The translations under genes and the position numbers were made by a program. Shown one piece after another: positions 1-7,035 of a stretch of 14,788 nucleotides of DNA. Position 1 is the first letter of the stretch; each line of letters opens with the position of its first letter. This DNA is from Halieaceae bacterium (GTDB lineage Bacteria > Pseudomonadota > Gammaproteobacteria > Pseudomonadales > Halieaceae). Location of the stretch: contig JABIZW010000012.1 of the NCBI GenBank assembly GCA_018666295.1, forward strand, positions 1-14,788, written 5' to 3'. A model generated the notes under the pieces. That model ran no database searches. It worked only from the letters and a program-made list of their open reading frames with translations, and was not told where the DNA came from.

Positions 1-37
1 AGATAGCTCGAACAACGTAGGGTTTACTGGGCGTCAC
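1..37 (-). CDS. sspB: SspB (ClpXP adaptor / stringent starvation protein B), N-terminal fragment
   Basis: Only the first 12 codons lie in the window; the rest runs off the left edge. Reading leftward from a GTG at 37-35 gives M-T-P-S-K-P-Y-V-V-R-A-I, which fits the SspB N-terminus (E. coli has LTPRRPYLLRAFYEW in this region). An AAGGTG Shine-Dalgarno sequence sits 7 bases upstream. The gene follows the sspA stop by 16 bases, in the order expected for an sspAB operon. SspB delivers ssrA-tagged proteins and other substrates such as the RseA fragment to ClpXP. The call rests on a short match plus operon position. Confidence 0.75.
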   Translation of the reverse strand, partial: MTPSKPYVVRAI

Positions 38-53
38 TCAAGCTCACCTTTTC

Positions 54-707
54 CTACAGCCGCATTTCTCGTTCTGTAACCGACAGGCTTTCTTGGAAGG
101 CCTCGCGACTGAACAAGCGCTCCATATACTCGTACAACGGCTTTGTCTGTTTGCTGGCCCGAATTTCAATGCCAAGCGCGGGGAGACGCCACAAGATCGG
201 CGCAATACAACAATCCACGAGCGTAAAATCGTCGCTCATGAAAAATAATTTCTCGGCAAAAATAGGTGAAAGGGCAGTCAGACTGTCGCCGAGGTCACGA
301 CGCGCGACGGCCACAGCCGAATTGTCAGAGGAATTGAGTATCGTATCGACAAGTGAGCACCAGTCGCGCTCTACTCGATACATAAACAGCCGGCTCTCAG
401 CTCGCGCCACAGGGTACACGGGCAACAGCGGTGGATGAGGGAATCGCTCGTCCAAATACTCCATCATCACTTTAGACTCATAGAGAATCAGGTCTCGGTC
501 AATCAGTGTTGGCATCGTATTGTAGGGGTTAAGGTCACCCAGCTCGGCAGCGGGCACACCATCGACACTCTCGACAAGATCGACTGAAACGCCCTTCTCG
601 GCCAACACAATGCGCACACGATGACTGTAGTGGCTCGAGCTATCAGAGAAAAGTGTCATTGCAGAGCGTTTTGATACCGCGCCTGACGCGTCATCGGCTA
701 ACTTCAT
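54..707 (-). CDS. sspA: Stringent starvation protein A (GST-fold RNA polymerase-associated protein)
   Basis: SspA binds RNA polymerase during stationary phase and starvation and modulates transcription; it has a glutathione S-transferase fold but no GST activity. The 217-residue product (E. coli 212) has an N-terminal thioredoxin-like domain beginning MTLFSDSSSHYSHRVRIVL at residue 17, the stretch MEYLDERFPHPPLLPVYPVAR at about 82-101 with the characteristic surface PHP (90-92), a C-terminal helical domain, and the family ending EREMRL. The ATG at 707 is preferred over the internal ATG at 659: it has GGAG 9 bases upstream, and E. coli SspA carries a similar short extension (KRSVMTLF against KRSAMTLF here). 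It lies downstream of petBC, separated by an inverted repeat, so it may be partly read through from the bc1 operon or have its own promoter. sspB follows. Confidence 0.95.
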   Translation of the reverse strand: MKLADDASGAVSKRSAMTLFSDSSSHYSHRVRIVLAEKGVSVDLVESVDGVPAAELGDLNPYNTMPTLIDRDLILYESKVMMEYLDERFPHPPLLPVYPVARAESRLFMYRVERDWCSLVDTILNSSDNSAVAVARRDLGDSLTALSPIFAEKLFFMSDDFTLVDCCIAPILWRLPALGIEIRASKQTKPLYEYMERLFSREAFQESLSVTEREMRL

Positions 708-742
708 TAGGGGGAACTCCGAGCGGAATGATGAAAGTTCAG

Positions 743-764
743 CGGCGGGACCACCCTCCCGCCG
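743..764 (-). terminator. Inverted repeat between petBC and sspA, possible weak terminator or attenuator
   Basis: CGGCGGGA (743-750) and TCCCGCCG (757-764) form a perfect 8-bp GC-rich stem with a 6-base loop; a flanking G-T and an A-T pair could extend it. It lies 25 bases after the petBC stop. In the petBC-to-sspA direction it is followed only by a short run (CTGAACTTTC), so it lacks a proper U-tract and may only attenuate. Confidence 0.4.
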
Positions 765-789
765 TTTGAATTATGCCCGTCGGGACGCC

Positions 790-2796
790 TCAGTGCACGT
801 CTTTCCAGTATTCGCGATTCAAGGCCCACGCAGCGATAAAGAACAACACGAGAAATAACATGACGCGCTTCCCCATATCGATCCGGGTCTGCTTGTACGG
901 CTCGGCCGTGTACGCGAGAAAATTGACGAGATCGTACATGGCACCATCAAATTCATCTGTCGCCATAATCCCTGCCGCTGCAACCTCTAGGGAGTCGCAG
1001 TGACCCATATCATGCTGGTCATCATCCGTGTGACCACTTGATACGCACTGCGGAAGACCTTGCAATTCCATGAGAACATGGGGCATGCCCACATCCTTAA
1101 ACACAAGATTATTAACGCCGTAAGGGCGAGAGTCATCTTGGTAGAAGGAGCGAAGATACGTGTATAACCACTGCGGCTTGCGCGCCCTGGAGATCAACGT
1201 GAGATCGGGTGGCGTCGCACCAAACCAAACCTTCGCAACCGCCTTGTCCATACTGTTATCCATCAACCCACCAATCTTCTGGTTGGGATCGAACATCAAG
1301 TTTTCACGGTACAAATCTTCAGGGATACCTAGATCTCTCGCCACGCGGTTGTGTCGTGAGTACTGGAGCGAGTGGCACCCGGCGCAGTAGTTCGTGTAGA
1401 GCGCCGCGCCTTGCTGCAACGAGGCTTGGTCTGTCCCGTCGGCGACAAACTCATCGCACGCAATAGTGCCGCAGTCATAGGCTGATTCAGCACCGACCGC
1501 CTTAAGTGGCAACCAGGTCAACAACGCAATCACCGCGATTGTCGCCAAATTCTTGCCCATGCCCATGCCGCCATCCATCGTGACACGGTCAGGCACCTCT
1601 TTGGTCTTATCCCAGGTGGACCACCAATACATACCCAGAAAAAACGCGAAGTAGTAGACGGTACAGATCTGTGCCAGAAGCGTTCGGCTTTCGGTCGGCG
1701 CTTTGACGCCCAGCACACCTAGAATAATAAAGTTGATCACAAAGCCGATCAGCAATACCCGGTTGAGCATTCCACGATAGCGCCATGAGCGAACAGGGTT
1801 TCTATCAATCCAGGGCATGGCAAAAGGAATGGCGACCGACGCTGCGAAGGCCACAAACCCCCAGAATTTATCTGGAACAGCCCGCAATACTGAGTAATAC
1901 GGCGTGTAGTACCACACTGGCGCAATGTGCTCCGGCGTCTTCAGTGCGTTCGCTTCTTCAAAGTTTGCAAGTTCTAAAAAGTACCCTCCCATCTCTGGGG
2001 CAAAGAAAATGATGCCGCAGAAGAAAAACAAAAAGACAGCAATGCCCTGTACATCGTGCACCGAGTAGTAGGGATGGAACCTAATGCCGTCGAGTGGAAT
2101 ACCATTTTCGTCTTTGTACTTTTTAATATCGACGCCGTCTGGGTTGTTTGAACCCACCTCATGCAACGCCAAAATGTGCAGTACCACGAGCGCAAGCAGC
2201 ACGATTGGTAACGCGACAACGTGCAACGCAAAGAATCTGTTGAGGGTAATACCTGACAGCAAATAATCTCCGCGAATCCATGTCGTAACGTCCTCACCCA
2301 CAACTGGAATAGCGCCAAACAGGGAGATAATGACCTGAGCTCCCCAGTAGGACATCTGCCCCCAAGGGAGTACGTAGCCCACAAAGGCCTCGGCCATGAG
2401 CACGACAAAAATGAGCATCCCAAAAATCCAGATCAGCTCACGCGGCTTCTGATACGACCCGTACATCATCGCCCGGAACATATGCATGTAAATGACAATA
2501 AAAAATGCTGACGCGCCAGTAGAGTGCATGTAGCGGAGTAACCAGCCGTACTCCACGTCTCGCATAATGTACTCAACGGACGCAAACGCTTCTTCAGCGC
2601 TCGGTGTGTAACTCATCGTCAACCAGATACCCGTCAGTAATTGATTGACCAAAACCAGCAGCGAGAATACGCCAAAGAAATACCACAGATTAAAGTTTTT
2701 GGGCGCGTAATAGCTGCCCATGTGCGTGTCCCAGGCGCGCGTAATCGGAAGACGCGCATCAACCCAAGCGACCAAACCAGTCAGTGCCTTTTCCAT
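790..2796 (-). CDS. petBC: Fused ubiquinol-cytochrome c reductase cytochrome b/cytochrome c1 polyprotein
   Basis: This encodes two of the three catalytic bc1 subunits in one 668-residue frame. Residues 1-405 are cytochrome b: haem ligands H91/H105 and H192/H207 (the second pair spaced 15, as in beta/gamma-proteobacteria), the NNPDGV loop at 217-222, and a Qo-site PVWY at 293-296 where mitochondria have PEWY. Residues from about 411 resemble a cytochrome c1 precursor: a Met-rich start (GGMGMGKN), a hydrophobic signal-like segment at 417-435 with a V-G-A cleavage site near 436, haem motif CAGCH (471-475), axial Met571 in VGMPHVL, and a C-terminal anchor at 643-660 ending REYWKDVH. No stop or new Shine-Dalgarno separates the halves. 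By analogy with Bradyrhizobium FbcH, signal peptidase probably releases c1. The start ATG overlaps the petA stop (TAATG), so the two are translationally coupled. Confidence 0.93.
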   Translation of the reverse strand: MEKALTGLVAWVDARLPITRAWDTHMGSYYAPKNFNLWYFFGVFSLLVLVNQLLTGIWLTMSYTPSAEEAFASVEYIMRDVEYGWLLRYMHSTGASAFFIVIYMHMFRAMMYGSYQKPRELIWIFGMLIFVVLMAEAFVGYVLPWGQMSYWGAQVIISLFGAIPVVGEDVTTWIRGDYLLSGITLNRFFALHVVALPIVLLALVVLHILALHEVGSNNPDGVDIKKYKDENGIPLDGIRFHPYYSVHDVQGIAVFLFFFCGIIFFAPEMGGYFLELANFEEANALKTPEHIAPVWYYTPYYSVLRAVPDKFWGFVAFAASVAIPFAMPWIDRNPVRSWRYRGMLNRVLLIGFVINFIILGVLGVKAPTESRTLLAQICTVYYFAFFLGMYWWSTWDKTKEVPDRVTMDGGMGMGKNLATIAVIALLTWLPLKAVGAESAYDCGTIACDEFVADGTDQASLQQGAALYTNYCAGCHSLQYSRHNRVARDLGIPEDLYRENLMFDPNQKIGGLMDNSMDKAVAKVWFGATPPDLTLISRARKPQWLYTYLRSFYQDDSRPYGVNNLVFKDVGMPHVLMELQGLPQCVSSGHTDDDQHDMGHCDSLEVAAAGIMATDEFDGAMYDLVNFLAYTAEPYKQTRIDMGKRVMLFLVLFFIAAWALNREYWKDVH

Positions 2797-3422
2797 TACG
2801 CTACCTCCGCGTCAACGCCGATAACCAAAACGTTATCGCCTTCGAATGAATAGGGGGGTACTACTAAGTTAGCCGCCGCGGGAACACCTTTGTAGACCCG
2901 CCCGGCCAAGTCAAACTTTGATCCGTGACAGGGGCAAAAGAAACCGCCAACCCAGCTGTCGCCGCCAAGATCTGCCGCACCCACTTCCGGCCTAAACTTT
3001 GGAGCACACCCAAGGTGCGTACACAAACCGACAACCACCAACAACTCTTCGTTCAGAGAGCGCGCGGTCCCCTCGATGTAGGTGGGTTGGTCCGCGCCTT
3101 CAGAGTTAGGGTCTTTCAGGTCTCCATCCAGAGCCGTCAAGTCCGAGAGCTGCTCGGGCGTGCGACGCAGCACATAGACGGGCTTACCACGCCACTCTAC
3201 GACGACCATTTGACCGGGCGCGATCTTACCGATGTCGGCTTTGACCGGCGCACCCGCCGCCTTGGCCTTCTCTGAAGGATTCCAGGACCCCAAAAACGGT
3301 ACTGCCACGCCAACGACCCCCACGGCACTTACCGCTGATGTCGCCGCTGTAAGAAATCGTCGTCGTGTTTGATCTGACCCGCGACCATCGTCGGCTGCTT
3401 GACTCACCTCAACTTCACTCAT
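2796..3422 (-). CDS. petA: Ubiquinol-cytochrome c reductase Rieske iron-sulfur subunit
   Basis: This is the Rieske 2Fe-2S protein of the bc1 complex; it takes the first electron from ubiquinol at the Qo site and passes it to cytochrome c1. The 208-residue form begins MSEVEV. Residues 20-45 hold a Tat-type signal anchor (TRRRFLTAATS followed by a hydrophobic helix). The cluster ligands are in CTHLGC (134-139) and CPCHGS (163-168), giving two Cys and two His, with a disulfide from the remaining Cys pair. An ATG 12 codons upstream (3458) is open, but the ATG at 3422 has GGAG 8 bases ahead and gives the usual length. It is the first gene of petA-petBC. Confidence 0.95.
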   Translation of the reverse strand: MSEVEVSQAADDGRGSDQTRRRFLTAATSAVSAVGVVGVAVPFLGSWNPSEKAKAAGAPVKADIGKIAPGQMVVVEWRGKPVYVLRRTPEQLSDLTALDGDLKDPNSEGADQPTYIEGTARSLNEELLVVVGLCTHLGCAPKFRPEVGAADLGGDSWVGGFFCPCHGSKFDLAGRVYKGVPAAANLVVPPYSFEGDNVLVIGVDAEVA

Positions 3423-3497
3423 TCGGTTGTCTCCGAGTTTTCGTTGTGTTGCCGGCAACTCACGTGCTGCCGCGCAAAAGAAATTTAAAGCCGCAGA

Positions 3498-3526
3498 AGT
3501 TTAATCATCGGTAGCGCCCACAGCAA
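3498..3526 (-). promoter_or_regulatory. Candidate sigma-70 promoter for petA-petBC
   Basis: On the minus strand TTGCTG (3526-3521) and TAAACT (3503-3498) are separated by 17 bases, matching 3/6 and 4/6 of consensus. It lies about 75 bases ahead of the petA start and after the hairpin that follows rpsI, where a promoter would be expected. It was found by eye and is weak; no other better pair was seen in this gap. Confidence 0.3.
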
Positions 3527-3531
3527 GACGA

Positions 3532-3553
3532 AGCGGGGCATAAATGCCCCGCT
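3532..3553 (-). terminator. Strong hairpin between rpsI and petA, probable rplM-rpsI terminator
   Basis: AGCGGGGCA (3532-3540) and TGCCCCGCT (3545-3553) form a perfect 9-bp stem with a 4-base loop, 53 bases beyond the rpsI stop. The following sequence in the transcript (TCGTCTTGCT) is only modestly U-rich, so termination may be incomplete or Rho-assisted. It marks the likely boundary between the ribosomal and bc1 operons. Confidence 0.55.
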
Positions 3554-3605
3554 GATAGTGATAATTTGTTCAGTAACGTGACAGCGACCGCCGTCACGAA
3601 GAAGA

Positions 3606-3998
3606 TTAGCGCTTCGAGAACTGTGGACGACGACGCGCCTTGCGCAAACCCACTTTCTTACGCTCGACTTCACGCGCGTCACGCGTTACGAAACCCGCTG
3701 CCCGCAGCGTTCCTCGCAGTGACTCATCATACTCAAGAAGCGCACGGGTCAAACCATGACGAATCGCGCCTGCCTGACCAAAACTACCGCCACCGGCGAC
3801 CGTAATGTTCGCGTCGAACTTATCAGAAGTCTCGGTCAGCTCCAGTGGCTGACGAACAACCATTCGTGCGACTTCACGCCCGAAGTAGTCGTCGATTCCA
3901 AGTCCATTGATCGTGATAGCACCGCTACCGCCCTTCAAGAAAACTCGAGCTGTTGACGTCTTGCGTCTTCCGGTGCCGTAATACTGTGCGACTGCCAT
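3606..3998 (-). CDS. rpsI: 30S ribosomal protein S9
   Basis: S9 is a small-subunit protein whose C-terminal tail reaches the P-site tRNA. The product is 130 residues, the same as E. coli, with the family start Q-Y-Y-G-T-G-R-R-K-T-S, the central GGGSFGQAGAIRHG (69-82), the segment DAREVERKKVGLRKARRRPQ and the invariant tail FSKR. It begins 10 bases after the rplM stop; the Shine-Dalgarno AAGGA overlaps that stop, so it is coupled to rplM as the second gene of the conserved rplM-rpsI operon. Confidence 0.99.
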   Translation of the reverse strand: MAVAQYYGTGRRKTSTARVFLKGGSGAITINGLGIDDYFGREVARMVVRQPLELTETSDKFDANITVAGGGSFGQAGAIRHGLTRALLEYDESLRGTLRAAGFVTRDAREVERKKVGLRKARRRPQFSKR

Positions 3999-4008
3999 GA
4001 TGAATTCC

Positions 4009-4437
4009 TTAAATTGTCAGCGATTGAGGCTGCTGAGCTTCATGGGGATGTGACGCCCCAGAGTACACTTTGAGCTTCTTAAACATTGCCCGACCCAGCG
4101 GGTTTCGCGGCAACATACCCTTAACGGCGCGCTGCAAAACGCGCTCCGGCGCTCGATCGATCAGCTTTTCAAACGTAAATGACTTCAAACCACCGGGGTA
4201 ACCCGTGTGGTGGTGGTACATCTTGTCCGTGGCCTTAGCGCCCGTAACACGAATTTTCTCACAATTGACAACGACAATGTAATCGCCCATGTCCATGTGC
4301 GGCGTGAACTCTGGCTTGTGCTTGCCGCGCAAGCGGTGAGCAATTTCGGCAGCCAATCGTCCGAGAGTTTTGTTTTCTGCGTCAACCACGAACCAATCGT
4401 GGTGAACGTCACCTGCCTTTGCGCTATACGTTTTCAT
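4009..4437 (-). CDS. rplM: 50S ribosomal protein L13
   Basis: L13 is an early-assembly large-subunit protein; in E. coli it also represses its own operon mRNA. The product is 142 residues, identical in length to E. coli L13, with the typical opening MKTYSAKAGDVHHDWFVVDA, the motif TLGRLAAEIAHRLRGKHK, the MGDYIVVVNCEKIRVTG strand (51-67), the K-M-Y-H-H-H-T-G-Y-P-G-G turn and the PRNPLGRAMFKKLKVYSG segment. The ATG at 4437 has only a weak AGGCGAG ribosome site, which can pair in a small hairpin (see the leader entry). It is the first gene of the operon with rpsI. Confidence 0.99.
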   Translation of the reverse strand: MKTYSAKAGDVHHDWFVVDAENKTLGRLAAEIAHRLRGKHKPEFTPHMDMGDYIVVVNCEKIRVTGAKATDKMYHHHTGYPGGLKSFTFEKLIDRAPERVLQRAVKGMLPRNPLGRAMFKKLKVYSGASHPHEAQQPQSLTI

Positions 4438-4443
4438 GAACTC

Positions 4444-4502
4444 GCCTATCAGGCCTTAATTAAAGGAGCGCGGAGATTACAGCAGGCAGTTATAGCTTTC
4501 AA
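4444..4502 (-). promoter_or_regulatory. rplM promoter candidate and short leader hairpin over the ribosome-binding site
   Basis: On the minus strand TTGAAA (4502-4497) and TAATCT (4479-4474) are 17 bases apart, 5/6 and 3/6 consensus matches, placing a start near 4467 and a leader of about 30 bases. In that leader GCCT-GAT-AGGC (4454-4444) can fold so that it covers AGGCGAG, the only Shine-Dalgarno-like sequence before rplM. Ahead of it lies the AT-rich palindrome TTAATTAA. L13 autoregulation through its leader is known in E. coli; that this hairpin serves that purpose is inference. Confidence 0.4.
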
Positions 4503-4515
4503 TAGAAAACCGTCG

Positions 4516-5610
4516 CTACGGGCGATGTTCCCGACCCAAATATTCCACAGACTGCATTTCGATTAACCGCGAGAGCGTCCTCTGGAACTCAAACGCTAAC
4601 TTGCGCCCTGCGTACAGGCTGTTCATCTCCACCTCGGCCGCTACAGCCACTTTGATATTTCTGTCGTAAAATTCATCGATGAGCGTAACGAATCGACGTG
4701 CGCCGTCTTCACTGCCGGACGTCAACTGCGGCACATCAGAAATAAGAATCGAGTGAAACTCGCGTGCCAGCTGTGTGTAATCCATGGCGCTGCGTGCGCT
4801 CAAACACAATTGGGCGAAGGACACCATGAGCACGCCCTCGGACATGCCGCAGTACGTCAAAGGCCGTTTATTGACAACGAGCGTCCCTGCCTCAAGCGAT
4901 TTTCCGCCCGACAACTGACTAAACAATGCAGGCAAAGGACTCGCCGCTTCAGGTGAATCCGCAACAAAATAAAGCTCAGATCGGGACAGCACGCGGAGTC
5001 GGTAATCAACGCCACTGTCAACATTTAAGACCTTTGTGTAGTTCTCTACCGCGTGGATTGCCGGGAGGAATCGTGCTCGCTGAAGACCATCTTTGTACAG
5101 CCCATTCGGGGGAATGTTCGAGGTGGCGACCAAGGTGATTCCGCGATCAAATAAACACTGCATGAGTCCGCCTAGCAACATCGCATCTCCGATATCGCTG
5201 ACGTAAAATTCGTCGAAGCAGAGAACCTGGGTCTGGGATGCAATGCGATCAGCAACGGTATCCAGCGGATTTTTAGTGCCGGTCAGCGTGCTCAGATCCT
5301 CGTGGACGCGCTGCATAAATCGGTTAAAGTGAATGCGCTCCTTTTGCTTGAAGGTCAACGCCTCGAAGAACGAATCCATGAGGTACGTCTTGCCGCGCCC
5401 CACCCCACCCCAGAGATAAAGACCGATCTCAGGCTTTTGAGCGCTCGCCCCAAACAACCGACCGAGCAGGCCCTTCTTTCGTGCTGCTCGCGCTTGTACA
5501 CGCTCGTACAGATGTTGCAGCTCGATGACGGCAAGCCGCTGCGCAGCGTCTGGAATGATAAGACCGGCGTTCAGATCAGATTCGTAGCGTTCAGCAGGCG
5601 ATGGGATCAT
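4516..5610 (-). CDS. zapE: Cell division protein ZapE (AFG1-like ATPase)
   Basis: ZapE is a cytoplasmic AAA-type ATPase that associates with the Z-ring during late constriction in E. coli; mitochondrial AFG1/LACE1 is the eukaryotic relative. The 364-residue product (E. coli 375) shows Walker A GGVGRGKT (68-75), Walker B VLCFDEF (129-135), the diagnostic SDIGDAMLLGGLM (138-150), a sensor-like VATSNIPP (161-168), GLQRARFLPAI, the GVDYRLR stretch and the C-terminal FEFQRTLSRLIEMQSVEYLGREH. The ATG at 5610 is directly preceded by an in-frame TAA, so no longer form is possible; no convincing Shine-Dalgarno is present. It is divergent from zapG and upstream of rplM, the same neighbourhood as in E. 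coli and Pseudomonas. Confidence 0.95.
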   Translation of the reverse strand: MIPSPAERYESDLNAGLIIPDAAQRLAVIELQHLYERVQARAARKKGLLGRLFGASAQKPEIGLYLWGGVGRGKTYLMDSFFEALTFKQKERIHFNRFMQRVHEDLSTLTGTKNPLDTVADRIASQTQVLCFDEFYVSDIGDAMLLGGLMQCLFDRGITLVATSNIPPNGLYKDGLQRARFLPAIHAVENYTKVLNVDSGVDYRLRVLSRSELYFVADSPEAASPLPALFSQLSGGKSLEAGTLVVNKRPLTYCGMSEGVLMVSFAQLCLSARSAMDYTQLAREFHSILISDVPQLTSGSEDGARRFVTLIDEFYDRNIKVAVAAEVEMNSLYAGRKLAFEFQRTLSRLIEMQSVEYLGREHRP

Positions 5611-5776
5611 TTAGTGACTTTTTGGGTGTGAATAAGACGGCTTTACGGCGTGTGACTCTAGCGCCAACTCATGTATACGACAATAATCAAAATGGGATGA
5701 CTGCATCGAAAAGCGACCGTGTGGTTGGTCAAAGTTATCGGACAAAGTTAACATGTAAGAAACTCGGGGGAGTCTT
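5611..5776. promoter_or_regulatory. Divergent zapE/zapG intergenic region with an 11-bp direct repeat
   Basis: This 166-base gap must hold the promoters for both zapE (leftward) and zapG (rightward). No clear consensus pair was seen for either. Near the zapG side GGTCAAAGTTA (5727-5737) and GGACAAAGTTA (5740-5750) form a direct repeat with one mismatch and a 13-base period, a possible operator or chance. A GGGGGAG ribosome site follows just before zapG. Confidence 0.4.
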
Positions 5777-6235
5777 ATGGAACCAACAATTACGAGTATC
5801 GCTTATTTCGCGTTTGCTGGGTTCTCGGTCGGCCTTGGCGTGGGTTGGTGGCTGGCGACGCAACGCAAGGACAACGCCAGCGATGTCATCGACGAGTTAA
5901 AGCGCGAGGTTGAGGCGGCGCAAGCGTCTCGGCGGGCCTACGAGCAGTCGGTTACGAGTCATTTCGCCAATACCGCTCAACTGCTTCATCGCATGCAGGA
6001 CGACTACCGCTCTATCTACAGCCATATTGCCTCAGGTGCGCAAGAACTTTGCGACGCTGAGGTCGCCGGTCAGATGGATGACATGAAACACATTAGCGGT
6101 GCGTTTGAGGTGCCCGATCACCTGTTAGACCCTGCGCAACCGCTCGACTATGCACCAAAGAAAACCCCGAGCGAGGCAGGGCAACTCTCTGAAGATTTTG
6201 GTTTAGATAAAAATTACGCGAGCCAGTCCAACTGA
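5777..6235 (+). CDS. zapG: ZapG / YhcB family inner-membrane division-associated protein (DUF1043)
   Basis: YhcB/ZapG is an inner-membrane protein needed for normal envelope growth and division in E. coli. The 152-residue product (E. coli 132) has one N-terminal transmembrane helix (about 7-27, with a Gly-rich VGLGVGWW), a basic boundary (QRK), then a long helical, probably coiled-coil stretch (about 35-75). The most conserved part is SVTSHFANTAQLLHRMQDDYRSIYSHIASG (54-83), corresponding to E. coli SHFARSAELLDTMAHDYRQLYQHMA. The C-terminal third is low-complexity and acidic or polar. A GGGGGAG sequence 4 bases before the ATG supports the start. It sits beside zapE and near degS as in E. coli, and converges on the nif3-like gene with a 4-base gap. 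Confidence 0.9.
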   Translation: MEPTITSIAYFAFAGFSVGLGVGWWLATQRKDNASDVIDELKREVEAAQASRRAYEQSVTSHFANTAQLLHRMQDDYRSIYSHIASGAQELCDAEVAGQMDDMKHISGAFEVPDHLLDPAQPLDYAPKKTPSEAGQLSEDFGLDKNYASQSN

Positions 6236-6252
6236 AGGCTTAAGCCGGACTG
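6224..6252. terminator. Inverted repeat at the zapG/nif3-like convergent junction
   Basis: CAGTCC (6224-6229) pairs with GGACTG (6247-6252), and GGC-TTAA-GCC (6237-6246) stacks inside it, giving up to 9 paired bases with a 7-base bulge. It spans both stop codons, which lie 4 bases apart. No T-tract follows on either strand, so a bidirectional terminator role is only possible. Confidence 0.3.
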
Positions 6253-7001
6253 TCAATGTCCACGAAGTGGTGCTCGACACCAAAATGTTCCGCGACCCAT
6301 TCGCCTAAGGCGCGAGCGCCAAACCGCTCCGTCGCATGATGACCTGCAGCGATAAACGAGATACCTCGCTCGCGAGCTACATGGACGGTTTGCTCCGAGA
6401 TCTCACCGGTGACATACAAGTCAACACCCGCATCGGCTGCGGCGTCTATGTAACGTTGACCTCCGCCGGTACACCAAGCCATTGACTGAACGCTTGTCTG
6501 AGGACTTCCCACAACGGTGACGCCTCGCCCTAACTCGCGCTCAAGACCCTGTGCAACCGACTGCAGTGAGTTCGGAGATTCCAGCGCGCCGTAAAAAACA
6601 GGAAAACTAAGATCCACGGCATTCAGTGGCTGCCAATCACTAAGCCCGAGGGCCCTCCCTAAACCCGCGTTATTACCCAACGACCGATGACAGTCCAAAG
6701 GCAGGTGATAGGCAAATAAACTTATCCCCGAATCCAACAGTGTTTTAAGTCTGCGCGCCTTCATACCGACGACCCGCGCGTCTTCGCCTTGCCAAAAATA
6801 GCCATGATGCACGAGTACCGCGTCGGCATTCAGTGACACCGCTTGATCAAGTAGCGCTTGGCACGCGGTCACCCCCGACACAACCACAGAGATGGTCGGT
6901 GAGCCCTCAACTTGCAGACCATTAGGGCAATAATCGTTAAAGCCCTCAATATTCAGTTCGCGATCCAGCGCGACTCTCAGCGTTTCTCGGCTGATACCCA
7001 T
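6240..7001 (-). CDS. NIF3-like (YbgI / GTP cyclohydrolase 1 type 2 homolog) metal-binding protein
   Basis: NIF3 proteins are widespread dinuclear-metal proteins of uncertain function, forming hexameric rings. The 253-residue product has the family features in order: the N-terminal DYCPNGLQVEG (23-33), the metal ligands in VLVHHGYFW (H65, H66), FAYHLPLD with H99 and D103, the TGGGQRYIDAAADAG turn (168-182), DLYVTGEI, and the C-terminal ligands in AAGHHATERFG (H221, E225). The ATG at 7001 is chosen because GGGGTG lies 8 bases upstream; a GTG three codons earlier (7010) is too close to that site. Molecular function is unassigned in the family. It is divergent from degS; in Pseudomonas a gene of this kind also lies near algW. 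Confidence 0.9.
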   Translation of the reverse strand: MGISRETLRVALDRELNIEGFNDYCPNGLQVEGSPTISVVVSGVTACQALLDQAVSLNADAVLVHHGYFWQGEDARVVGMKARRLKTLLDSGISLFAYHLPLDCHRSLGNNAGLGRALGLSDWQPLNAVDLSFPVFYGALESPNSLQSVAQGLERELGRGVTVVGSPQTSVQSMAWCTGGGQRYIDAAADAGVDLYVTGEISEQTVHVARERGISFIAAGHHATERFGARALGEWVAEHFGVEHHFVDIDSPA

Positions 7002-7035
7002 GAAGAACACACCCCGCCTATCTCAATTGGATTTG

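Noticed and set aside
1974..2423. 149-codon frame overlapping petBC on the same strand
   Set aside because: It is the +1/-1 frame of cytochrome b with a Trp/Ser/Cys-rich translation; the main frame is uninterrupted and conserved.
2796..3458. 220-residue Rieske protein from the upstream ATG
   Set aside because: The ATG at 3422 has a better ribosome site and gives the usual length with the Tat motif near the N-terminus.
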